Shown: piece after piece, positions 29,944 to 38,673 of the stretch
How the letters are laid out: each line of letters begins with the position of its first letter
How positions within the stretch are numbered: the first letter of the stretch is position 1
NCBI RefSeq assembly: GCF_020103725.1
Contig: NZ_JAHXBG010000022.1
Coordinates: forward strand, 62,001-126,000
Length of the DNA stretch: 64,000 nucleotides
Source of the DNA: Hyalangium gracile
Lineage (GTDB): Bacteria; Myxococcota; Myxococcia; Myxococcales; Myxococcaceae
Reading direction: 5' to 3'
The notes under the pieces: model-generated
The model's database searches: none
What the model was told of the DNA's origin: nothing
What the model saw: the letters and a program-made list of their open reading frames with translations, nothing else
Program-made: the position numbers and the translations under genes

Positions 29944-30549
29944 ATGGGACACGAGGGGCACGATCACGACGATGACCACGGCCATGGTCATCACAAGCAC
30001 GAGCACCACCACCCGCACGGGGGGCATGGGCACCACCACGGGCACTCGCACGCGGCGGACGAGCACAAGTCTCACGCGCCGGCGCAGGTGAGCGTGTTCG
30101 TGGTGACGTGCTCGGACAGCCGGGACGCGTCGCGGGACGAGAGCGGGCAGGTGCTGCGGGGCGGGCTGGAGTCCGCCGGGCACACGCTGTGCGGCTACAA
30201 GGTGGTGAAGGACGAGCCGGAGGCGATCCGGGCGGTGCTGACCGAGGCGGCGGAGACCGGAGCGCGGGCGGTGCTCTTCAACGGAGGCACGGGGATCGGG
30301 CGGCGGGACTCGACGGTGGAGACGCTGCGCGCCCTGTTCGAGAAGGAGCTGCCGGGCTTCGGGGAGATCTTCCGGATGCTGTCCTACAAGGAGATCGGCA
30401 GCCCGGCGATGCTGTCTCGGGCGACGGCCGGGACGTACCGGGGGATGGTCCTCTTCGCGATGCCGGGCTCGCCGCAGGCGGTGAAGCTGGCGCTGGAGGC
30501 GCTGATCCTCCCGGAGCTGGGGCACCTGGTCCGCGAGCTGACTCGCTGA
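29944..30549 (+). CDS. MogA/MoaB-like molybdopterin protein with His-rich N-terminal tail
   Basis: 201 residues. GGGAGG lies six bases before the ATG. Residues about 48-200 form a MoaB/MogA domain (VSVFVVTCSDSRD, FNGGTGIGRRDSTVETL, MLSYKEIGSPAMLSRATAG, MPGSPQAV), the family that adenylylates molybdopterin before Mo insertion. The first 45 residues are nearly all His with Asp, Glu, Gly and Lys (HDHDDDHGHGHHKHEHHHPH and on), a metal-binding tail like those of HypB or CobW-type metallochaperones but unusual here. It may store or deliver a metal such as Ni, Zn or Cu; this is inference. Closely follows the Rieske gene. Confidence 0.88.
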   Translation: MGHEGHDHDDDHGHGHHKHEHHHPHGGHGHHHGHSHAADEHKSHAPAQVSVFVVTCSDSRDASRDESGQVLRGGLESAGHTLCGYKVVKDEPEAIRAVLTEAAETGARAVLFNGGTGIGRRDSTVETLRALFEKELPGFGEIFRMLSYKEIGSPAMLSRATAGTYRGMVLFAMPGSPQAVKLALEALILPELGHLVRELTR

Positions 30550-30552
30550 GCG

Positions 30553-31185
30553 TCAGCCTTTGGTAGGTGTGGAGGCCTGCTCCTGGCAGTCGAGGTCCTC
30601 GAGCTTGAGCAGGCCCGCCGTGGTCTTCTTGGGCCCCTTGAAGCGCGCGGGCACCAGGGCGGGCTCGGTGGCGGGGAGATAGACCTCGACGGTGTCTCCC
30701 TCCACGACGAAGGCCTTGCGCTGGGTGTTCGCCTCGTCGAGCGCGTGGAAGTAGGCGCGCTTCGCCTTGACCTTGCAGAGCTGGGGCGTCTTGGGGCTCT
30801 TCCTGGCGAAGGAGTCCGCTCCAGGCCAGCCGGCGCCGCAGCAGCCGGAGCCGTCACCCTGGAGCGTCAGCTTCTTGGACTCGATGCGCAGCGTCCAGTC
30901 GGCTGGGGAGTCCGTGCCACGCAGCTTCCACTCCGTGGGCGACTTCTTCTCCCGGAGCCCCAGGAGACACTCGCAGAGGCCTACGCTCTCCCCCTGCGGG
31001 AAGCTGGAGGAGTAGTACACGAAGGATTCGTTGGAGGCCTGGATGACGGCCAGCTCGCCGCCCTTCGTCTCGTAGACGCCGGTGAGCTCGGCTGTCGGCT
31101 GGGCTGAGGCTGGCGGCGACATGGCTCCGGCCAGCAGCGCCAGGCCGACTGTCAGCCCGCGCCGCAACGTGCTCGTACCCCTCAT
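30553..31185 (-). CDS. Secreted protein of unknown function
   Basis: 210 residues from the ATG at 31185, with GGGAGAG six bases upstream. The signal peptide is about 1-28 (GLTVGLALLAGAMSPPASA). The mature part opens with ELTGVYETKGGELAVIQAS, a strand pattern of small periplasmic beta proteins, and has a Cys cluster (GLCECLLG, GSGCCGAGW, LCKV) that suggests disulfides or metal binding. I do not recognise the family. It converges on the MogA-like gene with three bases between the stops. Confidence 0.65.
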   Translation of the reverse strand: MRGTSTLRRGLTVGLALLAGAMSPPASAQPTAELTGVYETKGGELAVIQASNESFVYYSSSFPQGESVGLCECLLGLREKKSPTEWKLRGTDSPADWTLRIESKKLTLQGDGSGCCGAGWPGADSFARKSPKTPQLCKVKAKRAYFHALDEANTQRKAFVVEGDTVEVYLPATEPALVPARFKGPKKTTAGLLKLEDLDCQEQASTPTKG

Positions 31186-31334
31186 TCGTTCTCTCCCTGG
31201 AAGGCGACCGCTAGCGTCGGAGCATAGCGTCACCGATCGGCAGCGGGAGGTAGCCATGTGTGCCGCACCGCCTATAGCGTCTGGGAAGCGCGGCGGGGCT
31301 CGAGGCCTGGACCGCGAGGGCTCGGAGGAGTCGA

Positions 31335-32396
31335 GTGAGCGGGAAGCAATGGTTCAACGGATTCAGCGAGGATGACTGGGCGGGCCTCTACCAGGAGGCG
31401 ATGGGGTTGGCTCAGCAAGGGAACCTCTCCGACGCCGCCGATGCGATGAAGAAGGTCGTCGAGTACGCGAAGCTCCCGGGCGGACAGGAGCAGCTGGTCG
31501 AGTCCTACGTAGGGCTCGGGAATCTCCAGATGGGGATGCACCGCTTCGAGCTGGCAGAGCAGACCTATACCCAGGCGGTGGACACGGCGCGCGCCGCGCG
31601 AGGCCCTCGGGATCGCCTGGTCGCCGGAGCCATGACGTACCTGGCCAACTGCTACGAGGAGCAGGGCCGCTACGATCGCTCGGCGGAGACCTACGGGCAG
31701 GCCATCTCCATCCTGGAGGCGCATCCTCCCGGCGAGGAGGGGCTGCTGCAGCTCCTCACGAACACGCGGTCGAACCTGGCTTCGGTGTTGAGCAACCTGG
31801 GGCGCGGCCAGGAGGCCCTGGCGCTGAACCAGCAGGTGGTGGAGGCCGAGCGCCGTGGGGACGGCGATCCTTCGGGCCTGGCGGTGGCGCTGTGGACGCG
31901 GTCGACGATCGCCAGCCGGCAGGGGCTGCACGAGGAGGCCGTCCAGGCGTCGCGAGAGGCGCTGGAATTGGCCGCGAAGTGGAACCCTCCGGACAGCCCG
32001 CCGGTGTTCCAGGCCGTGCATCAGTACTGCAACATCCTGGTGAAGGCGGGCCGAGTTCAGGAGGCCATCCCGGTTCTGGAGGAGGGTCTCGAGCGGCTCC
32101 GGACGGCGGGGTTCGAGGATCCGATCTTCGCGGCCACGTGGATGGAGTCGCTCGCGGACGCCCTGATGGAGGCGGGACGGTTCGAGGAGTCCGAGCGGTG
32201 GTACCAGCTGAGCCTGGAGGCCTTCACCCGGCTTCATGGACCGCTGCACCAGAACCTGGTCTCGGCCGTCGAGGGCTACCGCGAGCTGCTGCGGCGCCAG
32301 GGCCGGGACAGAGAGATGCGGGAGCAGGAGCGGCGGCTGGAGGAGATCCAGGCCGCCCTGCCCGCGGAGCTCGTCCGCCGTAACGCGCGGAAGTGA
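31335..32396 (+). CDS. TPR-repeat protein
   Basis: 353 residues from a GTG preceded by GGAGGAG. It is built from about seven TPR units across nearly the whole length (for example DAADAMKKVVEYAK, ELAEQTYTQAVDTAR, DRSAETYGQAISIL, EEAVQASREALELA). No signal peptide or membrane helix, so a cytosolic scaffold or adaptor is likely. An upstream divergent gene encodes the secreted unknown protein; the next gene downstream starts 80 bases later on the same strand. Function beyond protein binding cannot be stated. Confidence 0.8.
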   Translation: MSGKQWFNGFSEDDWAGLYQEAMGLAQQGNLSDAADAMKKVVEYAKLPGGQEQLVESYVGLGNLQMGMHRFELAEQTYTQAVDTARAARGPRDRLVAGAMTYLANCYEEQGRYDRSAETYGQAISILEAHPPGEEGLLQLLTNTRSNLASVLSNLGRGQEALALNQQVVEAERRGDGDPSGLAVALWTRSTIASRQGLHEEAVQASREALELAAKWNPPDSPPVFQAVHQYCNILVKAGRVQEAIPVLEEGLERLRTAGFEDPIFAATWMESLADALMEAGRFEESERWYQLSLEAFTRLHGPLHQNLVSAVEGYRELLRRQGRDREMREQERRLEEIQAALPAELVRRNARK

Positions 32397-32476
32397 GAGG
32401 CGGGAGTGCTCGGGGCCCGTGCTGCTGTTGTCGAGCATGCCCGTCAGGCGGGCAGAGCGGGTCTGGAGGCTGAGGC

Positions 32477-33409
32477 GTGAGCAGACGTTCACAGAGCGGA
32501 GGGCTGTCGGTGAAGGCGGCGGAGCGCCTGCGCCCTCTCCTGGAGTCCTTCCTGGCGTCGACGGACACCCGCTCGCGCATCACCGCCGACCCCGTGGAGT
32601 TTCCGCACCGGTACACGGATCCTCGGGACATCGAGGTCAGCGCGCTGCTGGCGGCGGCGCTCGCGTACGGGCGGGCGGACCTGTTCCGGCCCAAGGTGGA
32701 CGGGCTGCTGGGGCGCATGGGCGCAGCTCCGGCCGCCTTCGTGCGAGGGCTGGACGTGCTGGGAGCGCGCGAGCTGCTGCACGGGTTCGTCTATCGCTTC
32801 AACGTGGGCACGGACGTGGCGGTGCTGCTGCTGGGGATGGGCAAGGCGCTGCGTGAGCACGGGAGCCTGGAGGCGCTCTTTGTGCGGGGGTGGGAGGCGC
32901 GCGGCTCGATGCACGGGGCCTTGAGCGACTTCACGGCGGCGCTGCGGGATGTGCCGATGGCTGAGCTGCGGCGGGCGCTGGGCAAGGAGCGGGGGCTGCA
33001 CCACCTGCTGCCGTCACCGCTGGGGCCTGGAGCGGCGAAGCGGCTCAACCTGTACCTGCGGTGGATGGTCCGAGGCGGGGATGGCGTGGACTTCGGTATC
33101 TGGAAGCGCGTGCCGGCTTCGGCGCTGGTGATTCCGCTGGATACGCACATCGGGCGCATCGCGAAGCACCTGGGGCTGACGCGGCGCAACGACTTGAGCT
33201 GGCGGACGGCGGAGGAGGTGACGGCCTCGCTGCGGCGGTTGGATGCCGCGGATCCGGTCCGGTATGACTTCGCGCTCTGCCACTACGGCATGAGCGGGGT
33301 GTGTCCCGCGAGGCCGGTGGCGGACAACTGCGCGAAGTGCCTGCTGCTGTCCTCCTGTGCCGTGGGCCCGCGCCTCACGCGATCCCGAGCTTCCGCATCC
33401 GGTCCTTGA
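32477..33409 (+). CDS. TIGR02757 (DUF2400) family protein
   Basis: 310 residues from a GTG with GGAGG eight bases upstream. The family signature is near the N-terminus (FPHRYTDPRDIEVSALLAAA, LAYGR). The C-terminus carries a CP-x5-x-C-x2-C-x5-C cluster (VCPARPVADNCAKC ... SSC) like the [4Fe-4S] loop of HhH-GPD DNA glycosylases, and LDTHIGRIAKHLGL resembles the helix-hairpin region. The family is widespread and poorly studied; a role on DNA is possible. Its last 35 bases overlap the convergent enhancer-binding protein gene. Confidence 0.88.
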   Translation: MSRRSQSGGLSVKAAERLRPLLESFLASTDTRSRITADPVEFPHRYTDPRDIEVSALLAAALAYGRADLFRPKVDGLLGRMGAAPAAFVRGLDVLGARELLHGFVYRFNVGTDVAVLLLGMGKALREHGSLEALFVRGWEARGSMHGALSDFTAALRDVPMAELRRALGKERGLHHLLPSPLGPGAAKRLNLYLRWMVRGGDGVDFGIWKRVPASALVIPLDTHIGRIAKHLGLTRRNDLSWRTAEEVTASLRRLDAADPVRYDFALCHYGMSGVCPARPVADNCAKCLLLSSCAVGPRLTRSRASASGP

Positions 33410-34985
33410 GGGTGTTGAGCGCGATCCCGAGCTCCTGCGCCGCCCGTGTCTTGTTGCCCTGATGCTTCTCCAGAGCGGCCCGGATCTCCGCTTCCGTCAG
33501 GGCGCTGGGGCGTTTGTGGCCTGCGGGGATGGCGGGCATGGCTGTCGTGGCTCGTGACACCTGGGCGCTCGGAGGCGGGGGCTCGACCGAGGTGCCAAAC
33601 CCCAGCTGCCGCTGGGACAGGTAGGCCTTCACCGACTCCAGGCTGATCATCATCCGCATCGCGCCCAGGCCGTCGATGGCGCTCGCCGCGACCTCGCGGG
33701 CCACCACCGCCTTCACCGTGGTCTCCAGCTCTCGAATCTGACCTGGCCAGTCCACCTGCTGCAGGTAGGCGAGGGCGTCGCTGGTGAACGAGGCGTCGTA
33801 CTGCTGCTCTGTCTTCAGGCGGTGGAGGAACTCCTCCACGAGGTTCGGGATGTCTTCCCTGCGCTCCTCCAGCGTCGGCAGGACAATGACGTCTCCGGTG
33901 GCGAGCCGCTGCGCCAGGTCAGGCCGCAGCCCCGTCTGCTGCAGCGGCGTCTTCGAGGCCGAGATGAGCCGGAAGCGCGGCGGAGGCTCTCTCAGGTCCG
34001 CGGCCGCACCCAGCGGGGCCAGGCTGCCGGTGCCCTCCAGGATGTCGATGAGGAAGTCCTGGGCCGCGGGCGGCAGGAACTCCACCTCGTCCAGGAAGAG
34101 CGTGCCTCCGTTCGCCACGTAGAACTTGCCCACTCGCGCGAACGCGGCCCCCGTGAACGCTCCCTTCACGTGCCCGAGCAGCTCGCTGTGCAGCATGCTC
34201 GCGTCCTGCGGCAGCCGTCCGCAGTTGAGGACCACGAAGTTTCCGTCCAGCCGGCTCCGGCTGTGGATCTCCCGGGCGATGAACGTCTTGCCCGTGCCCG
34301 ACTTGCCCAGGATGAAGACCGGGAGCTGGTGGCGCGCGCAGATGTTGATGGAGCGCTCCAACTGCGCCGCCGCCGCAGAGCCTCGCTGACGGGGGCGAGA
34401 GCCCGCCACCAGCCCATCGGGCACCTCGGCCAGCAGCGTGATGCGGCTCCGGCCGTTGCCCAGGAGGATGAGGTTGCCCGCCTCGACGACCCAGTCCTTC
34501 GAGGCGTCCATGTGCCGGCAGTACGCGCGCTCGTCTCCCTGGAACGGATACTCCGCCTCGCCCAGGAAGCTGTGGTTGCGCGAGTTCAAGTCCCGGTAGA
34601 CCCACCGGTGGTCCTCGCGGAAGGACAGCCTCCCGTGCTGGCGCGACACGGCGTCATGGGCAAACACCACCGTGGACTCGGGGGCCCGGCCGAAGACGTA
34701 CGAGCGATCTGGATACAGCGGGACGATCAGATCCGGCAGACCCTCGCGCTGGACCCGCAGCGCCTTGGGCTCGCGGTAGGCGGGGGGCGGCTCCGGTGTT
34801 CCTGGCGCTCGGGCGATCCGCTCCCGGCGCGTGATGACCTCGCTCGGGAGGGGCGGCGGAGGCACGCTCAAGTCGGGCAGGGGAATGAAGCTGGTCCGGT
34901 TGAGCGAAGGACCCGCCACGGCCTCGTCCGCCAGGGGCGGCGCTTCCGACTCCAGCTTCGCCTTCGGATCATCGCCGCTCGTCAT
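33375..34985 (-). CDS. FHA-domain sigma54 enhancer-binding protein
   Basis: 536 residues from the ATG at 34985, which has GAGGAG upstream; a longer frame to 35051 lacks this. A disordered lead (about 1-75) is followed by an FHA domain (about 80-190: YVFGRAPESTVVFAHDAVSR, RQHGRL), which binds phosphothreonine. The AAA+ domain (about 215-430) has Walker A GKSGTGKT, the GAFTGA loop that contacts sigma54, and Walker B GGTLFLDEVEF. A Fis-type helix-turn-helix ends the protein (NKTRAAQELGIALNTLKDR). It thus links Ser/Thr kinase signals to sigma54 promoters, a plan common in myxobacteria. Divergent from an FHA-J-domain gene that has a sigma54-type promoter. Confidence 0.95.
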   Translation of the reverse strand: MTSGDDPKAKLESEAPPLADEAVAGPSLNRTSFIPLPDLSVPPPPLPSEVITRRERIARAPGTPEPPPAYREPKALRVQREGLPDLIVPLYPDRSYVFGRAPESTVVFAHDAVSRQHGRLSFREDHRWVYRDLNSRNHSFLGEAEYPFQGDERAYCRHMDASKDWVVEAGNLILLGNGRSRITLLAEVPDGLVAGSRPRQRGSAAAAQLERSINICARHQLPVFILGKSGTGKTFIAREIHSRSRLDGNFVVLNCGRLPQDASMLHSELLGHVKGAFTGAAFARVGKFYVANGGTLFLDEVEFLPPAAQDFLIDILEGTGSLAPLGAAADLREPPPRFRLISASKTPLQQTGLRPDLAQRLATGDVIVLPTLEERREDIPNLVEEFLHRLKTEQQYDASFTSDALAYLQQVDWPGQIRELETTVKAVVAREVAASAIDGLGAMRMMISLESVKAYLSQRQLGFGTSVEPPPPSAQVSRATTAMPAIPAGHKRPSALTEAEIRAALEKHQGNKTRAAQELGIALNTLKDRMRKLGIA

Positions 34986-35051
34986 CCGCTCCTCGAGTGG
35001 TAGGGCCTGCCCATCAATGCTGCCGTCAATCTTGACAGGTTGATGCCGCAT

Positions 35052-35066
35052 CCGCCTGTCAGGCGG
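35052..35066. promoter_or_regulatory. 15-base palindrome between the FHA genes
   Basis: CCGCCTG-t-CAGGCGG, perfect symmetry with a single central base. It lies 55 bases upstream of the sigma54-type promoter and 67 bases upstream of the enhancer-binding protein's start codon, a suitable place for an enhancer or autoregulatory site. Confidence 0.45.
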
Positions 35067-35120
35067 GAGCGAGTGGTTTCAACCTCCTGAAAGAACTGGG
35101 CTTTGGGGACGGGTGGGCGC

Positions 35121-35135
35121 TGGCATGCCGGGTGC
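35121..35135 (+). promoter_or_regulatory. Sigma54 (-24/-12) promoter upstream of the FHA-J gene
   Basis: TGGCATG-CCGG-GTGC: the -24 element matches TGGCACG at 6 of 7 bases, the -12 element matches TTGC at 3 of 4, and GG and GC are ten bases apart as required. Transcription would begin near 35147, about 50 bases before the GTG start. Confidence 0.6.
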
Positions 35136-35198
35136 TTTGTCAGGGCGCGGGGGGATGAGTCCTGCCTGTTCCCCCAGGCAGGAGAGCCTGGAGCCAAC

Positions 35199-35852
35199 GT
35201 GTTCAACATCTCAGTGGTGATGAGTGTGACCGGCGTCACGACGAAGGGGACGCTGGCCAATCGAGAGATCTTCGTGGGGCGCTCGAAGAAGTGCCACCTC
35301 GTGCTGAAGGACGACACGGTGTCGGGTGTCCACTGCCGGCTGGTGGCCATCGAGGGGGCGGTCATCGTCCTGGATGAGGGCTCGACGAACGGGACGTGGC
35401 TCAACGAGGAGCTCGTCACCCAGCCCACGGTGATGACGGCGGATGACGAGCTGCGCGTCGGGCCGTATCTGTTGAGGGTGCAGTCGCTGCGCGGAGGCTC
35501 GAACGCGACGGCTCCGCGGGTGCGCATCGTCCGGCCGCGGCAGGTGGCGCCGTCGCCTCGGCCTGCCATCGAGTACCCCTGGCCCGAGGAGCGGCCGCAG
35601 GTGAACGAGCTGCCCACGGACGTCCAGCTCTCGCAGGCGCAGGTGTTCTGGAGGCTGCTCGGCTTCGAGCAGCCCGGAACGCTGGAGCAGGCCCGAGCCG
35701 CCTACCAGGCCCGGAGCGACGAGTGCCATCCGGACAAGGTGGCGCTCCTGAGCCCCGAGCTGCGCTCCCTGGCCGAGCAGAAGCACCGCGAGGTGACGTT
35801 CGCCTGGGAGTACATCCAGCGGCTGTTCCGGAAGTCCCGGCACGCCGCCTGA
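35199..35852 (+). CDS. FHA domain fused to a J-like domain
   Basis: 217 residues from the GTG at 35199, which has CTGGAG upstream; an ATG at 35220 has no ribosome site. FHA domain about 5-100 (REIFVGRSKKCHLVLKDDTV, SGVHCRL, STNGTWLN), a Pro-rich linker, then about 145-212 a J-like fold: FWRLLGFEQPGTLEQARAAY, CHPDKVALLS with an intact HPD, and a closing helix FAWEYIQRLF. The protein would bring an Hsp70 to phosphothreonine-bearing clients. It shares a control region with the FHA enhancer-binding protein and carries a sigma54-type promoter, so the two probably form one regulatory unit. Confidence 0.82.
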   Translation: MFNISVVMSVTGVTTKGTLANREIFVGRSKKCHLVLKDDTVSGVHCRLVAIEGAVIVLDEGSTNGTWLNEELVTQPTVMTADDELRVGPYLLRVQSLRGGSNATAPRVRIVRPRQVAPSPRPAIEYPWPEERPQVNELPTDVQLSQAQVFWRLLGFEQPGTLEQARAAYQARSDECHPDKVALLSPELRSLAEQKHREVTFAWEYIQRLFRKSRHAA

Positions 35853-35861
35853 GTCCCTGGC

Positions 35862-36656
35862 TCAGAGGATGGCGCGCACCACGCCGCCGTCCACCCGCAG
35901 GGCCGCGCCGTTGGTGGCCGAGGACTTCGTGCCGCAGACGTAGACGATCAGGTTCGCCACCTCCTCCGAGCTGGCGAAGCGCTTGATGATCGAGGTGGGC
36001 CGGGCGTTGATGAAGAAGTCACGCTCCGCCGTCTTCGTGTCGATGCCCTGGGAGCGCGCCAGATCCGCCACGAACTGTCCCACGCCCTCGGAGAACGTCG
36101 GCCCCGGCAGCACCGTGTTCACCGTCACCCCCGTGCCCGTCGTCAGCTCCGCCAGCCCTCGCGCCACCGAGATCTGCGCCGTCTTCGTCATGCCGTAGTG
36201 GATCATCTCCGTGGGGATCTGCACCCCGGACTCGCTCGACACGAAGACGATGCGCCCCCATCCCTTCGCCCGCATCTTCGGCAGGTAGAAGCGGCTCAGC
36301 CGCACCCCGCTCATCACGTTCGTCTCGAAGAAGCGCAGCCAGTCCTCGTCCGGGATCTGCTCGAACGGCTTGGGCTCGAAGATGCCCACGTTGTTCACCA
36401 GCACATCCACGTCCGGGAAGGCCCGCGTCACCGCCTCGGCGCCCTTCGCGCCCGAGAAGTCCGCCGCCACGCCCGACACCTTCGCTCCCGGCACCGCCTG
36501 GAGCAATTGCTCCTTCGCGCGCTGGATGCGCTCCTCCTTGCGCCCGTTCAGGATGACATGCGCTCCCTCGCGTGCCAGGCCGATCGCCGCCGCCAGCCCG
36601 ATGCCCGCCGTGGAGCCCGTCACCAGCGCCGTCTTCCCCGTGAGTCCCATATCCAT
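35862..36656 (-). CDS. SDR-family NAD(P)-dependent oxidoreductase
   Basis: 264 residues. GGAGGAAG precedes the ATG. Classical SDR signatures: TGSTAGIGLAA cofactor loop (about 13-23), VNNVGI, the catalytic Ser in VSSESG and the YGMTK Tyr-Lys pair (about 155-159), and a C-terminal TNGAALRVDGG. Substrate unknown. It is the third gene of a minus-strand operon after an HOT-like dehydrogenase and a thioesterase, which suggests a role in hydroxy acid or acyl metabolism. Confidence 0.9.
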   Translation of the reverse strand: MDMGLTGKTALVTGSTAGIGLAAAIGLAREGAHVILNGRKEERIQRAKEQLLQAVPGAKVSGVAADFSGAKGAEAVTRAFPDVDVLVNNVGIFEPKPFEQIPDEDWLRFFETNVMSGVRLSRFYLPKMRAKGWGRIVFVSSESGVQIPTEMIHYGMTKTAQISVARGLAELTTGTGVTVNTVLPGPTFSEGVGQFVADLARSQGIDTKTAERDFFINARPTSIIKRFASSEEVANLIVYVCGTKSSATNGAALRVDGGVVRAIL

Positions 36657-36724
36657 GTGACTTCCTCCGTGTGTGCGTCAGGGATGCTCTATCCCTGGAT
36701 GCGTTTCACCCGCTCGGCGCGCGC

Positions 36725-37156
36725 TCAGGGCACCGTGATGCGTTCGAGGGCCGTGCGCAGTCGCTCGGGCATCGACACGGCCTTGCGCGTACCCCGGTCC
36801 ACGAAGACGTGCACGAAGTAGCCGTGCGCGGAGGTCTGGTTCTCACCCTCCTTGAAGATTCCGATGCCGTACGTCACCGAGCGGTTCCCCAGCTTGTTCA
36901 CCCGCAGCCCCGCCCGCAGGCGGTCGGGGTACGAGAGCGGAGCCCGGTAGGAGCAGCGCGACTCCACCACCAGCGCGATGATCGGACTGGCGTGGATGTC
37001 CAGGCCTCCTTCGTGGATCAGGTAGTGGTTCGCCACCGTGTCGAAGTAGCTGTAGTACGTGACGTTGTTGATGTGGCCGTAGACGTCGTTGTCCATCCAG
37101 CGCGTGGTGATGGGCAGGAAGTAGCGATAGCGGTCTGCGGTCTCGGCGTCGGACAC
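36725..37156 (-). CDS. Acyl-CoA thioesterase, 4HBT hot-dog family
   Basis: 143 residues from a GTG with GGAG nine bases upstream. The N-terminal motif [20 protein letters not shown] is the 4HBT/YbgC active-site helix, with the catalytic Asp in the DNDVYGH stretch. Hydrolyses acyl-CoA esters. It lies 20 bases after the HOT-like gene and 68 before the SDR gene in one operon. Confidence 0.88.
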   Translation of the reverse strand: MSDAETADRYRYFLPITTRWMDNDVYGHINNVTYYSYFDTVANHYLIHEGGLDIHASPIIALVVESRCSYRAPLSYPDRLRAGLRVNKLGNRSVTYGIGIFKEGENQTSAHGYFVHVFVDRGTRKAVSMPERLRTALERITVP

Positions 37157-37176
37157 GAGGGTTGCTCCGGCTGGGG

Positions 37177-38484
37177 TTACCAGTAGCTCAGGGCCTGGCG
37201 GAACAGCTGCGTCAGCACCGGCCGCGTCATCTCTCGCGGCGCGTTCTGCAGCAGTCTCTGCTGCGGGAAGGCGCCCTCCGTCAGGGGCTCCAGATCGCTC
37301 TCGCAGTAGCCCACGCCTCGCAGGCCGTTGGGCATGCTCACCGCGCGCATGATCTGGATCAGCTTGCCGGCCAGCACCTCACCCGCATCCCCCGGCGTGG
37401 CGCCGCGCACGTCCGCGCCCAGCCACTCCGCGGCCTCCAGGTGGCGCTCGGGGCTCGACTCCGCGGTGTAACGGAACACCGCCGGCGCATTCAGGATGAC
37501 GGACATGCCGTGCGGCACCAGCGGCTCGCCCTGGGGATAGCCCGAGGGACGGAAGTCCCGCACCAGCCCGGCCACCGCGTAGGCCATACCGTGCGGCGCG
37601 TGCACCCCCGCGTTTCCAAAGGCGATGCCCGCCAGCGTGGCGGCCCACATCAGTTGCTCGCGGGCCTCGGTGTCCCGCGCGTCCTTCACTCCGCGCTCCA
37701 GGTACTGCCCCATCAGCCGCAGCGCCTCGCGGCAGCCGAGATCGCTCCAGGGGTTGGCTCCCTGGCTCATGGGCCGCAGGCTCGGCCGGGCCGGGGCAGG
37801 GCGGCGCACGTACGGCCGCGCCGTATAGGACTCCAGCGCGTGGGACAGCACATCCAGCCCGCTGGCGGCGACCACCTCGCCCGGCAGGCTCGCGGTGCAG
37901 TCCGGATCGATGAGCGCCTCGGTGGGCCGCAGCATCGGCGAGGCGATGCCCGTCTTCGCCTCCATCGCCAGCAGATCGAAGATGGTGATGCCCGTGACTT
38001 CGCTGCCTGTCCCCGAGGTGGTGGGGCAGGCGATGTGCGGCTTGAGCGGACCGGGCACCGGCCGCCCCGCGCCCACCGGAGCATTCACGTAGGCCAGGAA
38101 GTCCGCCGGGTACGTGGCGTAGAGGTTGGCTCCCTTGCACGTGTCGATCACCGAGCCCCCCCCCAGGGACACATAGCCATCCGGTCGGGCGTCCGCGGCG
38201 AACCGCGCGGCCTCCAGGAAGGACTGGTCCGTGGGCTCGATGTGCACGTCCGTGTAGACGACCACATCCAGCCCCGCCGCGCTCAAGGACTGGTGCACCT
38301 TCTGGAAGTGCGGCAGCCGCGCCAGGTGCGCATCCGAGAACAGCGCCACCCGCTTCATCCCCAGCGCTCGGGCCCGGTCTCCCACCTCCGCCAGACACCC
38401 GCGACCGAAGGTGATCCGCGACGTGTCCACCGTGAACGCACTGTCACAACCCTCGCCCACGTGGTCGTAATGGCAGCAGCGCAT
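37177..38484 (-). CDS. Iron-dependent alcohol dehydrogenase of the HOT (ADHFE1) type
   Basis: 435 residues from the ATG at 38484 with GAGGGG upstream. The sequence follows hydroxyacid-oxoacid transhydrogenase closely: an early Cys pair (RCCHYDH), [36 protein letters not shown], the metal-binding HALESYT and HAPHGMAYA His residues, and [18 protein letters not shown] enzymes (EC 1.1.99.24) oxidise 4-hydroxybutyrate to succinate semialdehyde with 2-oxoglutarate as acceptor, using a tightly bound nicotinamide. This would join the GABA/succinate semialdehyde pathway encoded at 58-61 kb. First gene of an operon with a thioesterase and an SDR. Confidence 0.85.
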   Translation of the reverse strand: MRCCHYDHVGEGCDSAFTVDTSRITFGRGCLAEVGDRARALGMKRVALFSDAHLARLPHFQKVHQSLSAAGLDVVVYTDVHIEPTDQSFLEAARFAADARPDGYVSLGGGSVIDTCKGANLYATYPADFLAYVNAPVGAGRPVPGPLKPHIACPTTSGTGSEVTGITIFDLLAMEAKTGIASPMLRPTEALIDPDCTASLPGEVVAASGLDVLSHALESYTARPYVRRPAPARPSLRPMSQGANPWSDLGCREALRLMGQYLERGVKDARDTEAREQLMWAATLAGIAFGNAGVHAPHGMAYAVAGLVRDFRPSGYPQGEPLVPHGMSVILNAPAVFRYTAESSPERHLEAAEWLGADVRGATPGDAGEVLAGKLIQIMRAVSMPNGLRGVGYCESDLEPLTEGAFPQQRLLQNAPREMTRPVLTQLFRQALSYW

Positions 38485-38673
38485 GGCACCCCTCGGGAAC
38501 GGTCCGGCGGCACTGTACTGTAGAGGGGCCGCTGGGGAATGACTTGCTCCAGGCGCTCCCGGGCTCCATCCACCGGAGGACAGGTGGGATTCCGGGCGGA
38601 GCGGCGCGGGCCATGGCTCGTGTCCCGCCTTCGCAGAGCATCCCGCCCGGGTGCCGGTTATGGTGGGGAGCAC

